Of a DNA stretch of 64,000 nt, positions 12,053-22,591 are shown piece by piece. Location of the stretch: positions 25,701,319-25,765,318 of the forward strand of contig NC_037591.1 of NCBI RefSeq assembly GCF_003073045.1, written 5' to 3'. The notes under the pieces were generated by a model. That model ran no database searches, had not been told where the DNA came from, and saw only the letters and a list, made by a program, of their open reading frames with translations. The DNA is from Pomacea canaliculata. Its lineage: Eukaryota; Mollusca; Gastropoda; Architaenioglossa; Ampullariidae. How positions within the stretch are numbered: the first letter of the stretch is position 1; each line of letters begins with the position of its first letter. The position numbers and the translations under genes were made by a program.

Positions 12053-15000
12053 ATGGCGGATGAGGCGGATGAGACGGAAAAGGAACGCAAGAGCGTTAAC
12101 TTTCCAGATCACAGAAGGAACTCTCACAGCGAACCAGAACCCGACCAGTCGAAATGCCTAGGAAAAACTAGATCAGGATGGAGTAAGGTTTACACTTTAA
12201 CAAGAACAGAATTAATGTTTTGTTTGATTTTTATCATCATCTATCGTGTCGTAACCTAACGGTCGTGACTTCACATCCTCGCCGGTTGTACTTAATAATT
12301 TACTCTTCTAATACATATAGTTTCTGTTCCCTAGTAGTCTACATTGCCATCAGGAACATTTTATATCTTGGTGACATCAGTTAACCAAGTAGCTACAATG
12401 AAGATTCACGCAAAGATAATTTTATGCAAGGATCATTGTGACTTCTCTAGAAGAATCATCACCGTTAAGTTACGGTTCTTGCTAAACATGTTGACGATCA
12501 TCTTTAATTGTTCTCATTTTTTTTCCAGCACTGTAATATCCAATCTAGATCTGACGACTTAGATCCGTGAGATTAACTACGTCTGACTCTACACGTGAGA
12601 CAATTTGAAACCGTTTTAAAGAGGCAAATCTAGAAACGCTTTACAGAAATCGCTCCTACGCCATTCAGATGCGTTGCACAAGCTCATACAAAAGATGTGA
12701 TGTCAAGAAAAAGTTTTATCTTATTCAAAAAAAATTTTAGTTTCAAAAAGTAAACAACTGTGCTGTGCACTATTTCTATAAAACTGATTATCGCAAAAGA
12801 TTTGAAGCCTGAAAGTGTTAAAAACTAGAACTGTGCCACTGGTCTCAGAATACCTGCATGTTGCATTTGTAGGTGACAGCAGACAGCACTTTTTAAATGA
12901 CTGGCCAATGTTGTATAGCATCCTTTTTTCACGTTAGAGCAACTTCTTTGGCTGGTTGTTAAACCAAGCTTGCAGTACACACTAACCGTCATAGCATATT
13001 GATACTTTAAAGTGGAGTGTGGAGCAAAATGTTTTTCTAATGACTGGGGCAGTCCATGAGGAAACGCGAGGTTATGATGTTAACCTCTTCTCATAGACGT
13101 TTGTTTACAGAACGGAATGGGGGAAAGGGATTGGGGTAGAGGAGGAGAGGTTCACTCACATTTTCGTAAACAGCATCCTGCTTTCACCGCTCATTAACCA
13201 ATTTCACTTCACTGAACTTTTGAAGGGATGCTGCTTTTTGTGTATCGGCCGTAGTTGACCTCGCTCGTCAAGCGTTCAGCTTGTCGTCATCTTTAAAAGG
13301 ACTGAAGGATTTCGGCCGCAGAAATTTCTTGATGCAGCTCCTCAGCGCGGTCATGTCGAATCGTTTAAAAAAAAAAAAAAAAAAAAACTTATTTGCTGAC
13401 TGGCTTACTTATGAGGAACGGGCTGGGATAGTGCGCATGTGTTTCTTGCAAGAGGAAATTTCTGTTTATATCTGCATGTGAGACAGCGCATTGAGTCATT
13501 GTCTATTGCGGCTCGTCTTCATGATCATGGTCATTATCATCAACGTGTATGGCAGTACTTAAAGGGAGTACTAATACAGCCTGATTACAGATTAAGGTAC
13601 GTAATTCCTCTTTATGGGTCTACACGATATGACATGCATTGGGCAAATTCATGCAAGCGTATTGCATCCTGTAAGTTTATATGTATCTTTTGGTCTTTAC
13701 CATGCCAGAACGCATTCAGCTTCACTTTGTCGGGAACGGAGGAAAAGGGGAATGCGTTTTAGAAGTGATCGTCATCATTATTGAGCAACAAATAGTCTGA
13801 ACATGAGTAGACTGAGATACTTAAGACAAATAAACCCAAGAAAGAAAAGGCAAGTGTGTATAGTTGATGCGTTTCTTTTCCTTTCCTCTTTTACCCATGA
13901 GGCGTATGATGAGTTAGATGTCTTAGCACGGATAATGCAAAGCATATTTGATTCTTAACAGTGCAGGTAAGCTGCTTTTTCTTCGTATACTACGTCTGCG
14001 TCATGTCCTTTTTCCTGGGTATGCTGTCCATTTACTTCAACAATGAGGACCGATTTGGGCCGAAATATCAGTCAGGAGACGGATTCCTTGGCACTCCAGG
14101 TGAAATCTTGTGATCTATGTACTTGTGATGTTTTAACTGCTACGGGTGTATTTGCATATTTTTCATATGTTTCTTTGTTTGTATCTTTCTTTCCTTTCTT
14201 TCGTTCGTTCATTGAGAGAAATTCATTAGTAAATATGAGGTATGCACTAAAAATGTTTTATGCATGCAGACGATCGTCTGATATTAGATTAATATTAGTA
14301 TTACAGTAACGAATACTATTTGAAGACTCTCAGAAAAAGGAGTAGAGGACGTGATGTTGGTTGAGGGGTGGGAGACTCTAGCCTTTACCTTCAAGACACA
14401 GTTACACTTACCTTTACAGCAAGTAGAGTATGCATCTTTACCTTTCCTGGTTTCTTTGTTAATTCTTGTCTATATTTTTGTTTGTATGTTTTATCTTCTG
14501 TGTGTGTGTTTTCAGGTATGAACTTTAGACCAAGGGCTAAAGAAGGCACTCTGATCTATTTCACCAGCGACAGATCGAGCTATAAAAGCTACATCCACTC
14601 CCTCCAGCTCATCATGGACGGTAAAATAATATAATGATATGAGCTTTCATAACGCGATATCTCAACAAAAGACAAGATGTCCATGAACCAGATCTACAGA
14701 AAGTCATTGGACTAGAATAGAATAGATCAGTAAATAGAAAGGTAGATCCAATCGTCAGAGGAATGCCCAGATGATTACAAAGCAGAGCCTCAAGACTGAG
14801 AGCATTCTAACATTCCTGTCTGCAGCATCAAGAAAGCTTTACAATGTTCACTGAAGCGCTTGGTAAGCACGTAGGCAGGCAGGCTGTGGCAACTTCATGT
14901 GAAAACTTTTAATCAGGATGGTGAATCACGGTAGATAGTCTGATACATAAAATCCCTCTGCAATCCAAGGAGCTATAGGCCTGTTGTCTTTACGGCACAG

Positions 15001-18000
15001 GTAGTCGTTGGCATAAAGTATCTACTTGACAAAAAGCTGTACACTTACGGTTGCTGTTGGTGACAACCGGTGAGCCATAGTTTCCCTTCGAAGACCATAT
15101 TATGTAGACGTCTAATTTTGTATGCGTGATGGATAAGTGGCAAGAGAAATGCAGCTCAATATATATAATATATAACCCCCGTACGTCTTAGGAGCGTTGA
15201 TGAGCGCACACTCTTGGTGTTCCAGAGTATCTTCAGTCGGAGGAATCTTTCCTAGAGTCCAATGACTCGGCCAGCTTTTGGAAGGAATGCTCGCCCGATT
15301 CATATGCTGACTCTTCGCGCGGATGCATGGTTTTTGGTTCGAACTTGACGTCCACTGATTGCGGCCAACAGAACGACTACGGTTTCAGGGAAGGTAGACC
15401 ATGCGTTCTGCTGCGTCTGAACAAGGTCAGCTCAAATCATCTTAATAAGGTCAGGCTAGTTGTTGCAGAGTTATTGCCGTTTACCGACTGTTTGTCAACG
15501 CTACGCTTTTAGAAGTAGTCAAAGGCTGGCTGGTCAGTGTAGTCGATAGAAAGAGTTTCCATCTAGAAATGACATAATGGGGGAGGGGGGATAAAGCAAG
15601 GAGAGGCAACCCTTAACCCCTCTCCTCTCTAACGGGCAGTCTGGTGAATACGTGTTACTTCCAGACAGAAGTATGTGTGGCCTTGAGATGAAGTGAAGAG
15701 TGTGCTCCAGTTTTACGTTCGGAGACCTAGAGTTTCTTAGATCCCAAGGAGTCTGATGACAAATAAACGAGAAATATGAAAACGCAAAGAGGATCAAGAG
15801 ACAAATATTACATTCAATATTCCTAATTGGTTATTTATTTGCTCATTTATAACTACGGACTGTGGATGCTAGAAATGTCTGTCAGAGTTCAGTTTAGCTT
15901 TAGTAGCTGGGAAAAGTATACAACTGGACAAAAATGAATCTGAAGTACCACTTGAAGCTTTTTTTTAATAGATTAATGTTAAAATTCTGTATTTATTAAA
16001 TAAAATAAGATAATAATAAGAGATTTTTTCTTAAATAAGTTTGTGCACAGGTTAAATTTCGTTAATAAAAGTTTACATCTTCTATGTCTCATGTAACAGC
16101 AGCTTCTATGTGAATATTTTTTCGTTCATAATTTTTTTTTTTTGGGGGGGGGGGCATAATTTTGTGCCTAGTCATTCCACCCAACCCCCCCACTTTTCAA
16201 CCTTTTGTGGGGAAGAAGGGAAAGAAAAATTGTGACCTGATCTGAGGATGACAGGTTGTGGAAGCTGTCTGGAAGATGTCTGAGTGGCAGCTTGTCTGCT
16301 TTAAGAATCTTTTCCAAGATATGTCTGTAATTGTTGCGATTTATGATCTGACCTGAGAAAGCCAGTGTCTCTTCTGTGTTGTATGCCATGCACTTTTTTC
16401 AAGTGTTTTAAGAAGGGTGTTCTTGATTCTTTGTGATCTTTACCTGCAATCCTCTTTGCTTGTTTTCAGTATTTCGCTTGGAAATAGATTAGAACTTAGG
16501 TCCTAAGGGTTCTTCATTATCGCTAGCTTTATCTTCTTTATCAACTCTTTTAATAACACTTTTGTCATTAGGAATGCTTAAAGCTGCTGAGATGCTTGTC
16601 ATTTCATCCCATCTATATGTGTTTTCGTTCACATTGGGGAGATAATTGAATACTCTAAAAAGTACTATTCAGTTCTTTTCAATTTTATATCTAATAACGT
16701 GTTTCGTCCCAGACTGTTTCAGGACTTCCCAGGACTTCCGCACATGATAGCATAATGGTTATCAAAAGGTGCTATATATTTATCGAAAACACACATTTCA
16801 ATCAAAGAGACTCCGTTATAAACGTCCGTGTCACGCATTTATTGGTCCATTGATTGGAATTGGTCATTAGGGGGAGTACATGGATAAAAGCGGCCTATCT
16901 GATGCCTATCTTGGATGACAGGGAACAGGTTCTTCACAGGACGACCAGTCCACTCCACCTTTGTAAGCCAGTTTTTCCTATAGCCACCGCGGCGTTGATC
17001 GCCCTCCAAGGTAACTTGAAAGTCAGTCTTCTACGATGCGTCGTGCAGAGTCACATGGCCAATCAAGACTAGCTTACGCCACTTGATTGTTGCCAGTGGA
17101 GATTCCTGGTTCGATGGTCATAGTTTCACGTATGGTGTTCTCCAGAAAAATGTTGAATAGCATAGGGAACAGGGAGTACACTGGACAGACACCTGCCGTG
17201 CGAAAGAAAGCTCCATTTGGCTACTTAGTAGTACTTCGGTCGTTGAGCTCTTATACAGCGCTTTGATGACTTAGACGAGACAGTTGAAAATCTGCTCAAC
17301 TATGCTGCCTGGTCTGAAGCCAGCCTGTTCTTCTGCTAGCAGTTCCTATGGTGCTGACACGGTCGCCGAGAGCCAGCACGGGCCCCAGGCAGATGACTTT
17401 TCCGGGCCCCTTGTAATTGCAATCGTAAATTATTTTCCCAGTATATAATAATATGCTTACAATTTGATTGTTATTATGTACAATTCATTCAGTAACGTTC
17501 AGAACCCCCTAGTGGCACACGAACGTTCCTCTAAATGGTTCATGCGCGATAAATCCTTGGTGTCCAGCATCCTTCTGACTCCAAGCGCGTCCAGCAAGAA
17601 TATGATACCGCTGACTACGTTTCCCACCCCAGGTCCGCTACCATGAGGGCCCGCCTACCTTAGTCCTGAAAATAGTATGCTTCAGATATGAAACTCAACA
17701 TCTGCATGTGTAATGTTTGGGATGTTCTTTCCTCCGAATTTTCTTTAAAAGAAAATGAAAAGAAGTAATGAAATCCACCGACCAAGGCCGGGCCCCCTTC
17801 ACAGCTGCGGGCTTGGGGACAGCATCCTCCCTCTAACCCCTACTACCCCTCCACCTCTCTGTTGGCCTGGGTGCTGATGAGTTTCCTCATTAATGTCAGC
17901 ATGACTTTGCTTGGATGCTGATTAGGTTTATTGTTTTGTAGTTTGCACTGTTTGCTGTTTCCTGTTTTTGACTAGTTCATTATTTGTGTTTCCCAGACCC

Positions 18001-19203
18001 AGCGAGAGCCTTTGTTGTTAGACCCCCACTTTTCTTAAGCAGCTCAGTTTGGACGTTGTCAGCGCAAGGCGATTTTCTTCCCTTCAGACTGCATACCGCT
18101 CTTTTGAACTCTTTCCTTAGGAATGATAGGTCATCGTAGCATAGAGAATCTGCTAGAAGTAAGTAAAATACAATCACGAGGAAATCCGAGTTTAAACTAA
18201 CTGACCTGGCATTTAAGTTCAGTCATATTGTCTTACTCCACGTGATTTAACCCTGCGTATTATTTCAGATCATTGTTGACGAGAAACTCTGCACTATCAG
18301 AGAGCTGAAGATTTGCATTAGAAAGATATATATATATGATAGATAGTAATGGGGGGACTAGTGAAAAATAAAAATGACGTGACTTTACCACAGGTGTATG
18401 GATGGAAACCAGACCCGTACAAGAGTGAAGACGAGCTGGATTCAGACATGTCCCAAAATCTAGCAAGGAAGATTAAAAGCTGGCCCTCTTCAACTGGAGT
18501 GGGCGATTTAATTTGGGTCGAATGCTACGGAAGAGTAAGTAGGCTGACAGGTGAACCGTTCAGCTCAAACCTCTCTTTCTTTGTAGCCATCACTTTCCAG
18601 CAAACGCAGTCGGCGCTCTGACATCTCGCCTGAAGGTATTAAGATTTGTGTACACTTTGTGCAGGCGGGTGACGCACCCCGACTTGACTGTCCGAACGGA
18701 AGCCACAGACTGACTCTCAGCTCTTTTACTAGGACTGACTGTTAACAGGGATGGAATTGTCCCAAACTCTCTTCTTGCTCCTAGGCGTCACTTACCGCGT
18801 CTTAGTCAGAGCTAGCGTGTCTGGTGTCAGTAAAATAAGGAATAACGTTTGTGATTGTTGTGTATTGTTATAAAGTTACATAGTGTTTAATAAGCCAACA
18901 GCTTTTCTATACATATTTCTAATGTGTGTGTGTGCGTGTGTGTGTGTGCGCGCACAGACCTCGGCCGATAAAGAACTACTCCAATTAGGCGTGAAGTACC
19001 TCCCATATGACGGATGGCCGGTGTACTACTTCCCGTACTTGAATCAGTTCAGGTATTTACAGCCTGCGATTTGGGTCAAGTTCAGCAACCTGGAGCCTTA
19101 CATTGGAGTGTTTGTGATCTGCCGGGCCTGGGCCAAGAACGTGAGCCCCGACGTTCATAACAGCGTTGGCAGCGTCTCCTTCGAACTTTTGTATGAACCT
19201 TGA
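12053..19203 (+). CDS. ATP1B: Na+/K+-ATPase beta subunit
   Basis: This encodes the beta subunit of the sodium pump, a type II plasma-membrane glycoprotein that folds and delivers the alpha subunit and tunes K+ affinity. Exons are 12053-12187, 13967-14099, 14516-14620, 15226-15425, 18394-18534 and 18958-19203. All phases agree (0, 1, 1, 0, 0) and give 319 codons. The cytoplasmic part (about residues 1-45) ends in LGKTRSGWSK, matching the family's FLGRTG-SW. One membrane helix covers about residues 47-67. Further family marks are FRPRAKEGTLIYF, DYGFREGRPC (compare YGYKEGKPC), the LNKVYGWKPDPY block and VYYFPYLN followed by YLQPAIWVKF. The six ectodomain cysteines (KEC, RGC, TDC, RPC, VEC, VIC) needed for three disulfides are present, as are two N-glycosylation sequons (NLT, NVS). 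A stop lies in frame just upstream of the ATG. Introns 1 and 4 are long, and intron 4 holds LINE debris. Confidence 0.94.
13367..13388. repeat. A-run in ATP1B intron 1
   Basis: A homopolymer run of about 21 adenines in the first intron. No retroposon body was recognised upstream of it. It gives a spurious lysine-rich ORF. Confidence 0.8.
16131..16155. repeat. T-run joined to G-run in ATP1B intron 4
   Basis: A run of T is followed directly by a run of about 12 G. It could be an indel-prone site or an assembly weak point. It lies in intron 4 of the Na+/K+-ATPase beta gene. Confidence 0.8.
16850..17350 (-). mobile_element. LINE relic (RTE-like reverse transcriptase, middle part)
   Basis: On the minus strand, starting near 17345, the translation reads LLAEEQAGFRPGSIVEQIF. 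Later it reads LFPMLFNIFLENTIRET, matching the LLTEEQAGFR..STVEQIF and LSP.LFN.FLE..M.ET blocks of RTE-type reverse transcriptases. Stops and frame changes lie between, and the YADD active-site region is not recognisable. It is antisense to ATP1B within intron 4. The 17980-18177 fragment is probably the N-terminal part of the same copy, split by a later insertion. Confidence 0.7.
17351..17880. mobile_element. GGGCCC-rich insertion, possible hAT-type non-autonomous element
   Basis: Two GC-rich ends (CACGGGCCCCAGGCAGATGA near 17375 and GGCCGGGCCCCCTTCAC near 17785) enclose an AT-richer centre. The stretch GGGCCCCAGGCAGATG resembles GGGCCCTAGGCAGATGCC in the MITE at 41334-41582, which suggests a related element. 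It separates two pieces of one antisense LINE. I could not fix its termini or a target-site duplication. Confidence 0.35.
17980..18177 (-). mobile_element. LINE relic (reverse transcriptase, N-terminal block)
   Basis: A minus-strand ORF contains LKGRKSPCADNVQTELLKKS. This is the K.SPG.D.I..ELLK block found just before the finger domain in non-LTR reverse transcriptases, here with Cys in place of the usual Gly. It lies upstream, in element orientation, of the EEQAGFR block at 17345. Both probably belong to one degenerate copy in ATP1B intron 4. Confidence 0.65.
18922..18957 (+). repeat. (TG)n/(GCGC) tract abutting the ATP1B exon 6 acceptor
   Basis: Alternating purine-pyrimidine sequence (TGTGTG, then GCGCGCACAG) runs directly into the AG of the last intron of the Na+/K+-ATPase beta gene and replaces a normal polypyrimidine tract. 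It is one of several UG-rich acceptor tracts in this window. Confidence 0.85.
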
Positions 19204-19368
19204 CCCCTCTTCTTTTCAGCCCGGAAATCCGCGAAGCCTCTTGACAGTTTTGATACAACAAACGTTTTGTAAACTTATACCCAGTCAACGGATAAAAAAC
19301 TTACATATGTAAAAAATATTTCTATATTTTATAAATCGTGTGAAAATATCATTATTACGAAACCTGTT

Positions 19369-19374
19369 ATTAAA
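19369..19374 (+). terminator. ATP1B: ATTAAA polyadenylation signal candidate for ATP1B
   Basis: An ATTAAA hexamer about 166 bases after the stop codon, followed by TA-repeat and T-rich sequence that could act as the downstream element. No nearer canonical hexamer was seen. Confidence 0.45.
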
Positions 19375-19893
19375 GTTTCATATATATATATATCTGATTT
19401 CTGTATTAAGTGTTGTTTCATTTTTCAACAGCAGCTGTGTTACGTCACTGTTATTTTGATATCTTCCCACCAACTGCTCTTCCTGGCGTAGAAAATAATG
19501 ACAGGCACTCAAAAGCGCAGAAAATCGAAAAATTCCGTTCATTCCGGAACGACACTACACGTGGATTTCTGTCGTTATGGATTCACATTCTCTTTCAATA
19601 ATTATCATTTCTGTCTGTCTGTCACACATACACACACCACACTCACTTTCTCTCTCTGTCTGAGTCAAAAGACAGATGTACCAAAGGTTATCGAATAGAC
19701 CAGACCGCGAAAGCCATTGTTACCGAATTTTACAACCCTTGAAATCCGTCACATATAAAACGTGATTGTTAATTGATTAAACATGGCAAGATCATATCCC
19801 ACAATTACATTCTATTTCAAGAAGCTTGATACACGTTATTCTTAATAATAAAGTACAACGACTGTGTGTGTGTGTGTGTGTGTTTCTCGTGTC

Positions 19894-19985
19894 TGACGTC
19901 ATCCAATACTGTTCCATTTTTTTACGGTCGACTTATCAACGAATTTTACGCAGTTGAAAAAAGGACGTTTTCTGTAGTTACGTAA
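19894..19985 (+). promoter_or_regulatory. bZIP-type motif cluster (CRE, CCAAT, TTACGTAA), left copy
   Basis: A palindromic CRE, TGACGTCA (19894-19901), is followed at once by TCCAAT. A palindromic TTACGTAA, a PAR-bZIP/C/EBP-like core, lies at 19978-19985. All are preserved in the right copy of the direct repeat (35968-35975, 35977-35981 and 36035-36042). Function is inferred only from motif match and preservation. The left copy is about 2.6 kb upstream of P450-A and the right about 0.8 kb upstream of the IgGFc-like gene. Confidence 0.35.
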
Positions 19986-20449
19986 TAACTTGAATTTTTG
20001 TCTCAAAGTTCTTGTCAGTATTACCAAGAGGATTGTGGTCCAAAGTGGAATGTTTGAAAAGAAGAAATATGTTTTCCAGGACTGCATTACTGCACACTAA
20101 ATGGAAAAAAGCATTTCCTTGCTTATTTTACCTCTCGTAAATAGAGAATTGTCATTGTCAAGAAAACTTTTATGTTTTATGATACTGACATCGTACATAC
20201 AAGACGGAGGTCCTCTAGTCTTCCAAGATCACGTTTGTGTTTGGGACAGACAGCTTAAGGGTCGCTAAGTGCTAGCAGTCAGCCATAGTAAGCAGGCTAG
20301 TTGTCTGGCATTAACCATCCAGCTACCAGCTACACACGGCGTCAGTTGTAAACACGTCGTAAGGCCGTAGCTGGCTTTAATGCTTATATATATATATACT
20401 TATATTTACCTATTAGTTTAAGTGACGTCGACACGCTTACTATCTAGAT

Positions 20450-20679
20450 CAGGGGTGGGCAATTAATTTTCCCAAGGGGCCGGATGAGAAACTGGAATGG
20501 TTCTAGAGGGCCGGATGAGAAACTGGGATGGTTCTAGAGGGCCGGACTAATATAGTTAACTCAGTTTTACCCAATACTGTATATATAGTATATTTACTGG
20601 TGGGCGGCCAGCGGGCGGGCCGGTCAGAGACAGGAGGCGGGCCGGATCCGGCCCGCGGGCCGGGGTTTGCCCAGGTCTG
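20450..20679. mobile_element. hAT-type MITE, copy 1 (230 bp)
   Basis: The element starts CAGGGGTGGGCAAT and ends TTTGCCCAGGTCTG, imperfect terminal inverted repeats of hAT type. It is flanked by an exact 8-bp target-site duplication, ATCTAGAT (20442-20449 and 20680-20687). The interior is GC-rich (GGGCCGG repeats) with no ORF. Compared with copy 2 it contains an extra tandem repeat of about 30 bp near the left end. The empty site ATCTAGAT is present once at 36671-36678 in the right copy of the direct repeat. Confidence 0.95.
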
Positions 20680-20734
20680 ATCTAGATAGTATCATGGCGA
20701 CGATCTCTGTCTCCGATTCCTAAATATCACTTTA

Positions 20735-20818
20735 CTAGTTCAGCGGGTTGCTCTCCTAGTTCAGCGGGTTGCTCTCCTAGTTCAGCGGGCTGCTCTCCTA
20801 ATTCAACGGGCTGCTCTG
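20735..20818. repeat. 21-bp minisatellite, four units
   Basis: The unit CTAGTTCAGCGGGTTGCTCT plus C starts at 20735, 20756, 20777 and 20798, with the later units diverging. The right copy of the direct repeat has only about one and a half units (near 36725-36760), so the array grew or shrank after the duplication. Confidence 0.9.
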
Positions 20819-20924
20819 GTTCGCCGAGACTGACCGCGGCGAACTTTGCAAGAGGCCAAGAGTGAGTCTCGGCAGACAGACATCAGTCCATCTGTAGACG
20901 TCCATGGTAGAACTTAGCTGTTTT

Positions 20925-21190
20925 AAAGGTCTGGTGGGTTGCAATATTTTATAATTACCATATGTTTAATAGGGCGTATCTGTGTACAAATTTGTCATCA
21001 CGAGTTCGACCTTTACAGGATGATGTTTGTAGGCATTTATCTCGAGAATGAAAGCGGTACATTCGACAAGATTCGGGGAAGCTATATCTTACACAAAGCA
21101 CTGATTCCAGTCATTAGAAAAAATGCACCCTATTAGTCCTTTAAGATATAAATGGTGCAGCTTTAAAAAGCGCAGATATTTACTGTATTA
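20925..21190 (+). repeat. Dispersed repeat family R1, copy 2
   Basis: It begins AAAGGTCTGGTGGGTTGCAA, like the copy near 33600. The stretch at 21020-21130 matches 8930-9040. No ORF or terminal repeat is recognisable. Confidence 0.5.
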
Positions 21191-22591
21191 TACCTTGGAT
21201 CAGGTTAGAATGGATGCGTGAACCACGCTTTTCATTTGCTGAGACTGCTGGTCTCTGCGATCTGCACGTGAAAGTTGCAGACCTGTAGGAAACTGTGATT
21301 AGTCGAGTACTTCACGTGGTGTTGCTGATGTGACCAGCCAGACCAGGTGGTTGAACGAAGTGATCTAAGCTATTGAAAGGTATCTCTATTTTGATCATCC
21401 ATTCCCTTCGCCATTTGGAAAGTACAGTGGTCGTTTTCACGTAAAGAATTTTCTTTGTTTGGATTTGTCCTTTTATAGGTCTTTTGTCTAGTTATTGTGG
21501 TATAACGTAAATAGTTTTTTTTCTCCATTATTTCTTTTCAATGTTTGCTTATTCACAGTACTTTTTATGTAATTTTTATACAATTGTTCTACAACGTAGT
21601 TGTATTTTTTTCTTTGGGTTGGCTCTTTAAATGATATTTTTTATGAGGCCTTGCGTGTGGGGCTTATTGCTAGGAATATAACTTTCGTTTGAGATGGCCA
21701 TATTCCAAAAACCAGAAATGGGGACTAGATTTAAAGCTGTTACCTAACCTGCTTGCTATCATCCCTTTCTAACAATCTTCTCCACTAATCCTTTTCGCGA
21801 ACGTCCTCTTGTGGTTTATCATTGCGTCCGTATGTCCAAAATTCTCCCAAACAAAATATTCTCCGAATTGACATCAGCGTGATCCATGACTGACCGGTGG
21901 GGATTTCCTTTCTTGAACATGAAGGAAGAGTCTTTCAGCGGGGTTAGGAGGTGTATCTAGAGTTGGTTTTTTTTTCAGATAAAGGTCTTTGAATTAAATA
22001 AAATGACAGCAGAGTTAAGCATACTTTACCGATGCGTAAATTTGCCAATGGTCTATACGACACTTAAAATGTTTATTTTCTCTCGCACGAAGATCTGCTT
22101 TATGTTCTTATACGTGGTAAGGCAACGAGACAAGAAGTGCGCTGCCATCAAGTAACAAAGGAAACACACCTAAATGTTTTGATGTTTATTGAGAGACCTG
22201 CGTAAAATAGCATCAAGAACGAAGTTGTATCCATGAGTAACAGGGACAGTTGTCGCTTTGCATGCACGGTGCACTTACTATTTGACTATTTGAGACATTT
22301 TTCTTCTTTCACGAGTATGCGAGTGTGTAGTAGGCAAGGTTGTAACATTAGAAGACAGTCGTCTGCAAAATTTATGTTCCATAACATACTTCAGTGTCCT
22401 TTATTCTGTCCCCCCTATAGAATTTCAGTAAAATCTTGCACATGTTTCCCACACAATGCATCCAGGCCAAGGTTGCAATGGAGCCTTGATATGTAACAAT
22501 GCTTTACGCTTATTCACTGTGCAGCAAACGAACATAAGCGGTGGGCCATTCGCCGTGCCAGTTGAAGTCCAGCTAGCGAGCGCTTACCATC
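21191..22591. other. Upstream region of P450-A, nothing coding
   Basis: No exon or mobile element was recognised. ORFs here run into the P450 leader without family similarity. The promoter and 5'UTR of P450-A should lie here. No clear TATA box was picked. Confidence 0.35.

Larger units (their letters stand above)
19640..20820 (+). repeat. Direct repeat D1, left copy (carries a MITE)
   Basis: This matches 35690-36760 in the same orientation. The best block, 19885-20098 against 35958-36157, is nearly identical by eye apart from an 18-bp gap and a few substitutions. Homology returns at 20395-20449 and 20680-20760 against 36628-36755, with unrelated sequence of different length between. The left copy lies between ATP1B and P450-A, and the right copy between P450-B and the IgGFc-like gene. 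A minus-strand ORF is shared by the copies but is short and is not taken as a gene. Confidence 0.85.

Noticed and set aside
19899-20087. Minus-strand ORF beginning MQSWKTYFFF, also present at 35827-36144
   Set aside because: It is conserved only because both lie in the near-identical direct repeat. The frames diverge where an indel occurs, and no protein family fits.
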